Origin: Symsagittifera roscoffensis
Lineage: Eukaryota; Xenacoelomorpha; Acoela; Convolutidae
Length of the DNA stretch: 64,000 bases
Assembly: GCF_963678635.1 (NCBI RefSeq)
Contig: NC_087066.1
Coordinates: forward strand, 16,353,949-16,417,948
Direction: 5' to 3'
Made by a program: the position numbers and the translations under genes. Under the pieces are notes generated by a model that did not search any database, was not told the DNA's origin, and was given only the letters and a program-made list of their open reading frames with translations. Positions 44,078 to 54,717 of this stretch are shown piece after piece. Each line of letters begins with the position of its first letter. The first letter of the stretch is position 1.

Positions 44078-45211
44078 ACCAAAAAGCTATCAAAAATTGC
44101 TACCCAACAGTCACAAAGTCAGTCTTCACCGACATCATCCCAAGATAATCCAACAACACCTTCAACTACCCAAAATCCTCAAACATCTACACGAATTTCC
44201 TTTCAAGATAACCCATACACTTTTGAAGAACGACACGCTCGTTTATCAGAACCACTAGAACCAGTTCAAAGACAAGCACCTCTAAGCGAACCAACATATA
44301 ACTTATACCCAACACTACCACAAGAATTAAAAAGAATAAGAAATCCTAGTCAAAACCAAAATACAGTCGAAATAAATAGACAAATTATACCTCCTCGACG
44401 AAACAGAAATTTTCAAACTCCCCGAGTTCATTTTGATATACCTCAATCCCCATCACAAAACACTCCAGAAAACCCCATTGGTATATTACCAGAAACCCCT
44501 ACGCTTCTTTCACAACGTAGCACCTCAAGCCTACCATCAGATTACTTAGGTTCAACACCAACATCTGAACAAATACGTGAAAATCCCTTTAACCCCCCAA
44601 ACCAGGCATCACGACTACCATATTGGACAACACATTCATTTACACAAGGTGAACTAAATTTAGTCAATGATCCAATAGATATTTCTACGGATACAACAAC
44701 ATCCTCATCACTACCAGAAACATTATCACTACCATCATTACCATCAATAAGCCAGATTTCACCACCACCTTTTAACTTAAATTTTCCAAATAATCTCGAC
44801 GCCAGATATCGAGAACAATCATCAACAAATATCTCTTTAAGACTAGATTGGAATACATTTACAGCCCCTCCACCATTATTTGGACAACATCTAGAAAGTA
44901 ATCGCCTTCACAACTGGGCACTTAATAGATTACAATACCGACAAGACATTCACGACGATATCCGTGATCACAATATCCAAATACTCCAACAAAACAGTTT
45001 ACAATTAAAGTTTGAAATCACAGTTAAATTAAACAACATTACTCAACATCCCTACCCATTAAATCCACCAAACATAACAGCTCAATCACTACCACCACCA
45101 TTTATAACCACTGAAGTAATATATAAATACGACAGATATACCAAAAAGACAATTGGTTACATCACATTTTATAACCCATACTCAGGATTATCATACACAT
45201 GTATATTCTAA
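44078..45211 (+). CDS. ORF5 (copy 2), Pro/Ser/Thr-rich, no AUG
   Basis: Open from after an in-frame TAG (44075-44077) to TAA at 45209-45211, running 13 nt into env. It has no ATG at its head, and here not even the GTG found in copy 1 (ATA instead). Coding is supported by frequent third-position differences from copy 1 over the whole length. The C-terminal ~120 residues look folded (LKFEITVKLNN, YKYDRYTKKTIGYITF). Because a TAG separates this frame from ORF4, a frameshift from ORF4 is unlikely in this copy. A spliced start is my preferred explanation; an AG occurs at the same aligned place in both copies near its head. Confidence 0.6.
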   Translation, partial: TKKLSKIATQQSQSQSSPTSSQDNPTTPSTTQNPQTSTRISFQDNPYTFEERHARLSEPLEPVQRQAPLSEPTYNLYPTLPQELKRIRNPSQNQNTVEINRQIIPPRRNRNFQTPRVHFDIPQSPSQNTPENPIGILPETPTLLSQRSTSSLPSDYLGSTPTSEQIRENPFNPPNQASRLPYWTTHSFTQGELNLVNDPIDISTDTTTSSSLPETLSLPSLPSISQISPPPFNLNFPNNLDARYREQSSTNISLRLDWNTFTAPPPLFGQHLESNRLHNWALNRLQYRQDIHDDIRDHNIQILQQNSLQLKFEITVKLNNITQHPYPLNPPNITAQSLPPPFITTEVIYKYDRYTKKTIGYITFYNPYSGLSYTCIF

Positions 45212-47817
45212 AATTATTAATTTTTCTCCAACTCCTTTTTCTAGTAATCTCAAATCAAAACATAAACCCTTCTCCCCGCACAGGACCCCAAGATTTATTA
45301 GTAACACATTACGATTGTGAAGAAAACGAACAAAAAACACTACACAAGTATGCAATAAATCAAGTATCACAATGCGAAACAGAACCCCAAGCCATAGAAA
45401 CTACAAATGTAATAGCAACACTTTATTCAAAAGCCCGAGCAACTACAGTTATAGGATATAAATTCACAGCAACATTTTCTGAAAAGAAAGTACATTGTTC
45501 ACAAGTCTCAAACGGAAATAAAAACCGACTTGACCATGAATCATTCTACCAGAGTAATATAGAACGACTTTTACATCTCAATCCCGAAGATTGTAAAAAC
45601 GAGTTACTCCGACTAAACATCACAAAAAATAAAAACACAGATAGAAAGTTAGTATATTTCCAAGTTTTTTCAGATTCTGTACATCAAGCAGAACTTGAAA
45701 GATATCAAGGACATATAAAATTAGATGAAAACTACCCATATAACGGCGCACACGGACGATTAACCTATGACATGCACGATAAACACTGGATACCACACAT
45801 TGGTATAAATGACCCATCAAACTGCAAAGCAGACACAAAAAATAAAGGATACCAAGAAATAATGTTTTTCGATTGGAAAATACAACTCGAAAAAATTCAA
45901 CTCACACGAGATTTATCAGACAACACAATGATCTATCAAGGAATTAGATTACCTTGTAAAAACGACCAAGGTTATTGTGACCCTACAACAAGAACACAAG
46001 CAACAATTGTTTGGTTCCCCGAAGACACATGTACAACATTTCAAGTAGCAAAAATGCACGCTCGTATGATAAAATTTCACGAAAAATATTTTATACAATC
46101 AATACCATATGAACAAGTAAATCCATTACGAAAAATAAGTTCTAATTTTAGAAACATTCATAATATAGAAAATAAATTAACACGTTTTCAAATATATCAA
46201 GAAACAGAACTTGCATGTAAATACAGAAACCCACTTCACAAAACACAATACTCTGAAATATTAGTTGAATACGAAAATGGACTCGACATGACCACTGGAA
46301 AACTAAAAATCGACCCATACGCCACAAGTCATCCTCCAAATGAAGGAACATCATACATACCAGTTCATTTTCAAAAGAATACAGGTCAACCTGGTGGACA
46401 TTTAAAGCCCCAAGACGATCAAAGCACACGTTTACAAGAACTATCACTAATGAATAGTACATATTTTGGTAATATCCACTATGATATTCACTTAGATTTG
46501 AAACTAGACTAAACGATTAGCCGAATTTTTCAAGAAATGTCACTCTCCGAATTAGAAACACTACACCAACTATGCGAATTAGAAAGAACACAAATATTAC
46601 AATCACTTGCACTAGCAGTATTAAAAATACCCTACGCAGGATATTTATTATCAGGAAATAGATCAAATTTTTTAGACTATGAAGGAAACATCTTATGGTT
46701 TTATACTTGTACTAAAAAAGTATCACCACTATACGTTTTTGAAGATAAACGATGCTATAAAAGAATCCCTATCTTTTATAAGAATAAAGTACATTTCGTG
46801 GACACACTTTCACGAAGAACCTATTTCTGGGATACCGCAGTCCCATGTGGATCAGAAAATAGCCACAACGTAGTACAACTAAACCCTGATGAAGATAAAT
46901 ATTACCTTCTCACCCCATATCCCACATTAATGCAATCACTCAAAAAGTTTTCACCAGAAAGCATTCGCGCTATCGCTCGAAACCCAAATATAGACTTACA
47001 ATCAATAGGAATATACTCAAAATCAGATATTCAACATCACATTAGAACACAACAATTCCAAGAATTATTAACACAAATGGACACAATACAAAGACAATCA
47101 ATTGACCAAAACTTACGCAAACTTGCCGAAACCGCAGGATTTGCAGACATCTATACGCAAGACTATAGCGGATATTTTAAAGACATTAAAGATTATATAT
47201 ATCTAAACGGTGAAAAATACCGTCCCCAAGATATATCACCTATCAATATTTTTAGCTTTGTTACACTCAAGAATGAAACTCTTGATTTTCTAGGATGGCC
47301 CTACTACATCTTAGAAAAACTGACTATTTTATACGCAATGTTTAACTTTATTGGATTTCTTTTTTCACTCTTAAAAGGAATCTATAACACATGTGCTATA
47401 CACACACAAGTCAATAGACAAGCAAGTGTAGCACGCATACTATTTGCAGGATTTTTTGGAATCTTTTCTACATCTATAAACAAAATTCTTTTAGACGCAC
47501 AAATAAAAGAATATAACACAAAAATAGCAACAAGACAGAACACATACGACGAAGAACATAACAATGTAGACACAACACCAACAGCACCACAGTTACCACC
47601 CCTACCACATAACCATCCATTATCCCTAGTCCCACGTAATTTTCGAAATTTAGCCATAACACATAATCAAAATTTTAGACCAACCATATCACAAAGTCCC
47701 ATCCAACATATAATGCCACACCACTCACAAGATGAAAATACTTATGAACAAATTATAGAACAACCCCATACCACCGCTTTTCAGTCTCAAAATAATAATT
47801 TTTTTAGCCCACGATGA
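45199..47817 (+). pseudogene. env: Env-like membrane glycoprotein (copy 2), one internal stop
   Basis: About 872 residues, interrupted only by a TAA near 46510, where copy 1 has a tyrosine codon. Signal peptide at residues 1-20; Cys-containing ectodomain (HYDCEENE, VHCSQVSNG, PEDCKN); glycosylation sites (LNIT, MNSTYF); helical segment at ~590-660; membrane segment near residues 706-730 (LYAMFNFIGFLFSLL) and a second hydrophobic stretch near 745-765; then ~105 residues of tail with PTAP and PPLP. Most Ty3/gypsy Env proteins are errantivirus F-type; this one is not obviously so, and the pattern looks more like Monjiviricetes glycoproteins. The stop overlaps ORF7 as ATGA. Confidence 0.72.
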
Positions 47818-49622
47818 GCCGACAACTTGGATCCCTACACCGATCAAATTCCCACCCAACCAACCTCACCACTCCAATCCAAATAATACCACTTTTTGCT
47901 TTTCCGCCACCCGATTTCCCCACCAGTAATGTAACATCCGGCATGAATTCCGATACTAATTCACACATCTCAGTTTTATACTCCATCTCACAACTCAATA
48001 ACCCGAATATTGAAACCCCCGATGAATTTGCCGACTCTGAACCATCTCCATCAAATAATTTTCACACCAATTCCTCAAATTTTTCCCAACCCCCTTTTCA
48101 ACCCATACTACCAAATAACCCTGACCCAACCAATTCTACACCCTCTTATGCTTCCCAAGTCACTCCAACCTACTCCTCACTTCAATCAGACCAATCATCT
48201 CATTCTCCAGACACCCCCCGAATCTCCCCAGAACTAGATAGTTTTATTACATTACAACAACAACCCTACCACCTTGATACCCCCACCATAAACCATATTT
48301 CATCCACAATAGATTCATCCAACCCTCCTACCCCTACACCTTCTTCAATTTATACTGAATCATTAGCACCATCATCCACATCTACTGAATCTTCACTCAG
48401 CACTAATAGAGCTTACCGCACTTTTAAAAGAAAGTTCCCCAACCATCCTTTCCCAGCGAAACCAGGAACAGCCCGTGAATATATCAACCATCCAAAACAC
48501 ACTAACACAAAAGAATTTTTAGCTATCACCTTACCCTCATTTCCACAATACACCTTAAACACCCCTCACGACACTAACGAGACACGTAACTTTGTAGACG
48601 AACACGTTTTAATGCCTACCCTTCCTTGGACCTCATATTATCATTTTACTAATCCCCTTTGCTTACCTTTATCTAACACTCACATCGATATAGAACGAAA
48701 TAAGGACATGCTATATCGACTCACTACACCACTAACACCTAGACAATTTACTTACATTGGATATAAAAAATCACTAAAAACACACACTGCACCCCGAGCT
48801 AATGAATATACACTAGAATATTACGATCATAACATCATCAGAACTAACCAAGATCAATTCTTAGACGACGATCGCTTCGCTAACCCACAAATCACCGAAA
48901 AAATTTTCATTAAAACACCATATGTATTTACACTAAATATCTTCGATCGCAAGTTTGACCACATTATTTCAGAAGCACTAACAGACACACAAGCCTACGA
49001 AAGTTTTAAAGAACGCTTCCAAATATTTTCACTAACCTTTCATTTCCTTACACCACATGAAAGAGATTTGCACTGCTCACACGATATTATGTTGCGCACT
49101 AAACAAACACACACATATACTTATTATCGTTTTATCCAAAATCACTTCGACCTACACACTCCCTCCAGACAACCACACCATCGTTTTCAATTCATCAATT
49201 CCAAATACACCTCACCATTCTTTCTTAACTTCACATATTGCATTAAAGATACTAACCTTCATGGTATTCTTCGAAATTATGATCCCATAACCCAAATGTA
49301 TATTTTTTGTCCCATCACCAAGACCTTCAACGCAGAAGAATCCCGACCCTTCCTTATCCCACACGAGTTTGTACAACCTATAGAAATCCCCATTTTAGAA
49401 TTCATCCATAACACTAAATTCAATCACAAATTATATAATCTAATCCAAAACACACCTTATGAATTTGCAGTTGGCACTGAAGAACTAACCACCATTAAAG
49501 CACTTCAATTGCTTTGGCCACTACTTCAAACTAAAAATATCATCCGCATTTTAGCTAAATTACTAACAACTTCAGATCTCATCCACGACATCTTCCCCCA
49601 CGGTTTCTTCCCCGACGACTAA
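47814..49622 (+). CDS. ORF7 (copy 2), 602-aa protein of unknown function, intact
   Basis: Starts at the ATGA overlap with the env stop, so probably translated by reinitiation. Residues 1-200 are Pro/Ser/Thr/Asn-rich and likely disordered. Residues ~203-602 appear folded: YRTFKRKFPNHPF, TLPSFPQYTL, LPWTSYYHFTNPLCLPLS, RQFTYIGYKKSLK, KIFIKTPYVFTLNIFDRKF, LTFHFLTPHERDLHCSHD, then an acidic/aromatic end (HGFFPDD). No signal peptide or membrane helix. I recognise no family. The position after env and the length have no counterpart in ordinary gypsy elements. It is the longest intact ORF of the element in the window. Confidence 0.82.
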   Translation: MSRQLGSLHRSNSHPTNLTTPIQIIPLFAFPPPDFPTSNVTSGMNSDTNSHISVLYSISQLNNPNIETPDEFADSEPSPSNNFHTNSSNFSQPPFQPILPNNPDPTNSTPSYASQVTPTYSSLQSDQSSHSPDTPRISPELDSFITLQQQPYHLDTPTINHISSTIDSSNPPTPTPSSIYTESLAPSSTSTESSLSTNRAYRTFKRKFPNHPFPAKPGTAREYINHPKHTNTKEFLAITLPSFPQYTLNTPHDTNETRNFVDEHVLMPTLPWTSYYHFTNPLCLPLSNTHIDIERNKDMLYRLTTPLTPRQFTYIGYKKSLKTHTAPRANEYTLEYYDHNIIRTNQDQFLDDDRFANPQITEKIFIKTPYVFTLNIFDRKFDHIISEALTDTQAYESFKERFQIFSLTFHFLTPHERDLHCSHDIMLRTKQTHTYTYYRFIQNHFDLHTPSRQPHHRFQFINSKYTSPFFLNFTYCIKDTNLHGILRNYDPITQMYIFCPITKTFNAEESRPFLIPHEFVQPIEIPILEFIHNTKFNHKLYNLIQNTPYEFAVGTEELTTIKALQLLWPLLQTKNIIRILAKLLTTSDLIHDIFPHGFFPDD

Positions 49623-49625
49623 CAG

Positions 49626-49701
49626 GTAAGTATGAATTATACATATTACTAACTAATTAAAATATTAGAAACTCACCATTCTTTATCCATGTTTTCTTTA
49701 G
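49626..49701 (+). promoter_or_regulatory. candidate 76-nt intron after ORF7 (copy 2)
   Basis: Donor CAG/GTAAGTATG directly after the stop, branch-like ACTCACC near 49671, acceptor TTTTCTTTAG ending at 49701. Matches the layout in copy 1. Confidence 0.42.
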
Positions 49702-51126
49702 AATTTTAGCCTTCATCCAACGATCATCTGAAAAATTCACAAAAGAAAATAAAAATTGAAAACTTCTTCAAACTGTTTAAAACTCTATTAATTTTTTACA
49801 CCAAATAATTAAATAAAAATAATACCAATGCAATAATTTAATTTATAAATTTTTTCCCAAATGCAGTAAATCTAATAATGATGAAAATTTGTAACTTAAT
49901 TTTCCCCAACAACTAGCAGTAAAATTGAAATTCTATGCAGTAAATTAATAAGAAGCAAATGCAGTACTAACCTTTTGGTATTTTCATTCACTCGCACAAG
50001 AATTCTATCCAAACTCGCACAGCTCGCCCACGAAGAATTGTTTAAATAATAAATTTCAGTTTCAAGCTTTCACAACTCAACAACTCTAACACACGATAAC
50101 AAGTTTCAAACTTTCCTTTAACCCGGTTGGAAAGGAATTATATAGTAAACAAAACTAACCAATGCAGCTTACTAAACACAACAACACATAGCAAAACAGC
50201 ATGACTAAGAAAAGGAAACCAACGGTACCCAAACCGGATTAACCCAGTTTAAAACTGGATAATTTATTCTTTTGAAGACTATTATAAAGTCTAAGAAAGA
50301 AATAATAAAACTCAAAAAAGTCGAAAGACAAACCCATACCACAAACAATTTGATTTTTGAAAAAAGGACACAACCAACAAAACATAAGAAAAACCACAAC
50401 AAACCCAACATAAAACGTTGTTCATAACAGGACCTCTCACAAAAAGCGCATGCAATCATACTCCCACTCCTGGCCTAACCCACCAGAAGAGGACGTCCTG
50501 AGCATGCTCTATAGCCGGCCTAACCCACCGCGCTACATCCACGCTTTGTGACACACACTCCTATTTTTAATAAGAGCTACTCAAGGGTGAGTAACTCTTC
50601 AAAATAACTGAACTAAAACAAAAAGCTTTTGTGAAAACAACTAACTAAAATCATAATTAAAAAATATTAAACTAATAAAAGTTTTATAAAATGTAAATTA
50701 TATTATGCAATACATAGATCAGAATACAACACCAAGGACGAACATCCAAAGACAAAACGACCCTACTACACTCGAGAAAGAATGGCCAACTACAATCAAT
50801 ATGCCGCCCACAATCACAACTCAAAGGATTTAGAGTACGACTTGACTTCGCAGAAAAGGACTTCATTGAACTAGACCAATGACCACCTCGATGTTCAAGT
50901 ATACGTACAGATCCGAGTAACCAGGCATCCCCTCCACGCACAATCTCCACGCCATTCCCAGACAAGATCAAAACACAAAGAAGTTCTCATCAATGAAACA
51001 GAAAAACCTGACATAGCCAACCATTCTGAAATCAGATTTGAGTTTGTTGCGAAAACCCAGTCGTTGTCTTGAGAAGACACAACGATTGAATCTGGGACTT
51101 CTCTAATAAGAAAACCCAGAAGAAAT
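49702..51126 (+). other. long 3' region (copy 2), cut by gap
   Basis: Aligns with 21529-22953. Contains the paired palindrome at 50490-50509, the strongly conserved stretch around 50815-50970, and an antisense ORF of 95 codons (50684-50971). On the plus strand a 42-codon frame beginning MQYIDQNTTP (from about 50704) differs from copy 1 mostly at third positions, but copy 1 has TTG where this copy has ATG. Confidence 0.5.
50473..50529 (+). promoter_or_regulatory. GC-rich paired palindrome between direct repeats (copy 2)
   Basis: AGGACGTCCT (50490-50499) directly followed by GAGCATGCTC (50500-50509), flanked by GGCCTAACCCACC on each side. The palindromes are identical to copy 1. Confidence 0.6.
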
Positions 51127-51326
51127 NNNNNNNNNNNNNNNNNNNNNNNNNNNNNNNNNNNNNNNNNNNNNNNNNNNNNNNNNNNNNNNNNNNNNNNNNN
51201 NNNNNNNNNNNNNNNNNNNNNNNNNNNNNNNNNNNNNNNNNNNNNNNNNNNNNNNNNNNNNNNNNNNNNNNNNNNNNNNNNNNNNNNNNNNNNNNNNNNN
51301 NNNNNNNNNNNNNNNNNNNNNNNNNN
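51127..51326. other. assembly gap, 200 N
   Basis: The round size suggests a placeholder. By comparison with copy 1, about 87 bp of internal sequence plus a 410-bp LTR should lie here, more than 200 bp. Confidence 0.95.
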
Positions 51327-52294
51327 AGCGAAGATTGCACACCATGTAAGCCCATCACCCAACCTTTTCGTCTATCAAAGCAAATATAGTCAAAACTACT
51401 CAGATGAAAACGTCAGTTATCCCAGCTATCTGGCTGCAATTTCGGAACTCCTTCAGTATTTCGTTAAAAAGTTTCGTTAAAATGACAGTGGGAAGGACGA
51501 TCGTGAAAGTATCATTTTTAAAGCTGGCTCTGACATAATCGCAGTGTTAGTAACTTCCCCTATTGGGATAGCAAAGTTCATTAAAGTTCAAGTTGAGCCT
51601 GATGATTTTTATCAATTTTGTTGAATTCTTGTTAGTAATACTATTGCATTCATTCCTTCTTGAATTTTTACAAATCAAGGCAACAAAAAAACTGGTCAGC
51701 GATTAAGATCATATTTGAGAAAATAAGCCGAACATCGATCGGCAGAAATTTTCTGCTGAAACTCAACATGCCAAATTGAATGCTGTTTCTACCAAATTTG
51801 CAGTAGCCCAGTTATTTTTTTCGTTTATTGCAAAAACTCTTGAAAAATTTTCAGAATTAGCTATTAAAGTGTTATAAAAATCAGATTACGAACTCGCTTT
51901 GGCTCTGAAACTGATTCCAGTCATGTCGTTTGAAGAAAAATGAAAATTTGGCCGATTGCTTAACTTAAATGGAATAAAGATCACAAAACTTGTGGCGCGC
52001 GTTAGGTTCATCCGGAAAAGGCAGAAAAAAATATTTCTGCCTCTATTTTGGCAAAACTTGTTTTATAATTTTGTGCCAAGCAGATGGACCATGTATCAGT
52101 AGCCTTGTAGAACACCAAAAGGCTGCAAAAGCGACAATGAACGCTGTCAAAAGATGTAACTTTGGATTTCAATCTTTTTTCAATTGTTTTTATTCGCGTA
52201 TCAAAAAATTACTCGGAAATTAATCAAAAGATGTATCCCTTCATAAATTTGACTATCTATAGCTGTCAACCAGAAAAGCAGTTTCAAAGAATAA
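51327..52294. other. host DNA, no supported gene
   Basis: Unique-looking AT-rich sequence. The 77-aa ORF at 51990-52223 has no support beyond being open. Confidence 0.6.
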
Positions 52295-52762
52295 ACAAGA
52301 CTGTTGATATCAGGGCAAAGCCCTGAATGTTCCAACTGCCTTTCAAGGTCTATGGAACAGTAATAACATTAAAAAAATAAATGTAATGAAACAAAATGAA
52401 TTTTTTTTTGTAACGTAATTTGAGTTTTTTGTAAAAATCATCCCGCCACACGCCATATAAAGTACAAAATGATAAATTTCGCTCCTAGTAACAAATCAAT
52501 TATGGCAAATAAGCTTCCTTCAACCAATTTGGAGCAATTTTTAAGACGATTGAAATCTCCGCTTGTGCGTTAATAGCGCGAAAAATATCGCGTGTTAATT
52601 TTCCCAAATTTGCCATAATGGCAATCTTTAAACCCCCATAACTTTACAAAAAATGATAACAGGTGAAATATATTTTCAAATTTGAGCTCAGGACAACAAT
52701 ACGTTTCGAATGATATACAAAAATTCCGTCAAAAATGGCTAGTTAAAAAGTCGAAATTTGTC
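52295..52762 (+). repeat. R1 repeat, copy b
   Basis: Begins AACAAGACTG..., hairpin CAGGGCAAAGCCCTG (52311-52325), and ends near AAAAAGTCGAAATTTGTC. About 200 bp of its middle (from CACACGCCATATAAAG) is essentially identical to copy c. Confidence 0.88.
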
Positions 52763-52954
52763 TACGAGCTTTCGTTTACGAGCTTTCGTATCGAAAGTCG
52801 GAACAATTAATTGTAAGAGCCAAATTTCGATGTCAAAAGGTTTCATAATCTTAATAAAATAACATTTTTCTAAAGAAATTGAAAAAAGGTTTGAATGAAC
52901 TATAACCGATTGTAATTTTTGGTAAAAAAACTCTTGAAACTGATGATAAAAAAC

Positions 52955-53426
52955 TACAAGACTGCTCGTATCAGGGCGAAGCCCTGAATGTTCCGACTGC
53001 CTTTTAAGGTTTATGGAGCAGCAGTAATAGCATAAAAAAATTAAATGAAATAAAATAAAATGAAACTTTTTTTTTCTAAAATTTGAAGTTTTTTATGAAA
53101 ATCATCCCCCCACACGCCATATACAGTACAAAATGATAAATTTCGCTCCTAGTAACAAATCAATTATGGCAAATAAGCTTCCTTCAACCAATTTGGAGCA
53201 ATTTTTAAGACGATTGAAATCTCCGCTTGTGCGTTAATAGCGCGAAAAATATCGCGTGTTAATTTTCCCAAATTTGCCATAATGGCAATCTTTAAACCCC
53301 CATAACTTTACAAAAAATGTTCACAGGTTAAATATCTTTTCAAATTAAAGCTTAAGACAACAATACCTTTCGGATGATATTAAAAAGTTCCGACAAAAAT
53401 GGCTAGTTGAGAAGTCGAAATTTGTC
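52955..53426 (+). repeat. R1 repeat, copy c
   Basis: Hairpin CAGGGCGAAGCCCTG (52972-52986). Direct repeat of copy b about 660 bp away; the near-identity suggests recent duplication or gene conversion. Confidence 0.88.
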
Positions 53427-53445
53427 GGAAAAAAAACCCACCCCG

Positions 53446-53809
53446 CCCGCATCCAAGTTTAGGCGTAACTAATCGATTATAACGGATTATTATGATGAAT
53501 TTTTGACAATTATAATTGATTATAATTACCAAAGTTTGGTGTTTAAAGGATTTATAATTGATTATAATCGTGATTTTTTATAATTGATTATAATCGTGAT
53601 AAGTAACCGTATATAATGACAAAACAACCGAATTTAAAAATTTACATCCGTGATTGGTCTGGACTAACGTGGATTTTAATTTTTGCAAATAACCGATTAT
53701 AATGGCAGTGTACCGATTTCAGATTTTTTAGTCCATTAACGATAATAATGGATTTCTCTATCTCGGAAATCTATTATATTGGAAAATATCCCACACACTT
53801 AGGTGCAGG
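53446..53809. mobile_element. possible diverged member of the ATTATAAT foldback family
   Basis: Left end CCCGCATCCAAGTTTAGG, right end complement CCTGCACCTAAGTGTGTGG, with several GATTATAATC-like palindromes inside. Ends match only partly and no target duplication is seen. Confidence 0.4.
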
Positions 53810-54249
53810 AAATAACTTATGAGCCTGTCAGTATACCTTTACATAAGTATAACGCATTTAAATTGATTGTAATGAAACTTCCTGACAAAAAATTTTCATC
53901 AAAATAGGTAAGGGATGTAAAATCAAATCAGTTCGAAAAAATTTGGATTAATTTGTGTGTTGGTTTAGTTTGCCGCTCAGGAGTTAGAGAAAAATTTCAA
54001 AATCCACGCAAAAATTAGTTTTCGGGGAAGTTAATTTCAAGTTTAGAGCTAATTGCTCAAATTTACTTTTTGGGCTTTTTAAAAAAAACTGTGAAAAAAG
54101 TTAGATTAAATAAAATCAGTAAATGCTACTTATACTGTCGAAAGTTGTCTGGAGAAATTTCAACCATGCACAAAAATTCTGTGATGTTCTCCATTTTGTT
54201 TGGGAAAAACAACAATCAAGTACTTTAATTCTAGAGCGCTTGTTAAATT

Positions 54250-54717
54250 TTAGCTCTTGTACATAATTCTATTTCCAATTATTTGATTCCACCATCTTCT
54301 GTATCTGTCCGGAGAAATTCTTTGGCGTGCACAAATCCAAGGATGATCTGCACACATAACGTTTGTCTTAAACCATTGGAAGGTCAAAAAGTCACCAGGG
54401 TTCTCATACGGGATATGGGACGTCCACTGAAAACCAACTTTAAGTTGGTATGGCGCCCCAGGTTGCTCGTCTCTCATATTTTGTGTATGATTCACACGCT
54501 TCAAGACTCCCACTCCGAAACCAACTTTTGTTATGATGTTAACATTACAGACAGGATGGTAAAAAGACACAATGTAGTTCAGCTGCTTGCCATCTTCAGA
54601 ATAATCAGTCAGCTTGTTTATATACTCCGCAGGCCTCATTAAGGCTTCCCTGTAACCGTAATTGAAGTAATAATAGTTTTGACCTGGATGTCGAAGAATA
54701 ACTAACATGCCACTCAT
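54250..54717 (-). CDS. hypothetical protein or exon, 155 aa
   Basis: The only long non-repetitive ORF in the right flank. It is rich in Trp, Tyr and Cys and of balanced composition, unlike random AT-rich ORFs: GQNYYYFNYGYREALMRPAE, VSFYHPVCNVNIITKVGFG, VGFQWTSHIPYENPGDFL, MCADHPWICARQ. No signal peptide after the first Met. Upstream on the minus strand ...AAATCTATAG precedes the ATG by eight bases and could be an acceptor, so this may be the last exon of a spliced gene. The segment W-T-S-x-IP-x-E-x-P...C...C resembles, weakly, the signature of the secreted proteins at 264-599 and 59989-60270. Family unknown. Confidence 0.45.
   Translation of the reverse strand: MSGMLVILRHPGQNYYYFNYGYREALMRPAEYINKLTDYSEDGKQLNYIVSFYHPVCNVNIITKVGFGVGVLKRVNHTQNMRDEQPGAPYQLKVGFQWTSHIPYENPGDFLTFQWFKTNVMCADHPWICARQRISPDRYRRWWNQIIGNRIMYKS

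Larger units (their letters stand above)
33031..51126 (+). mobile_element. giant retrovirus-like Ty3/gypsy element, copy 2 (3' end in gap)
   Basis: Same layout as copy 1. It starts with a 410-bp LTR and runs to a 200-N gap about 87 bp before the place where the 3' LTR should begin. Intact here: ORF1, ORF3, ORF4, ORF7 and the RNase H catalytic Asp. Broken here: a frame change near 35230, stops at 37775-37777 and about 46510, a frame change near 40450, and a ~310-bp deletion removing the end of integrase. Its LTR differs from those of copy 1 at roughly 5% of positions, so the two copies descend from separate insertions of the same family. Confidence 0.93.

Noticed and set aside
51990-52223. 77-aa plus-strand ORF after the gap
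   Set aside because: No domain, no paralogue in the window and no splice context.
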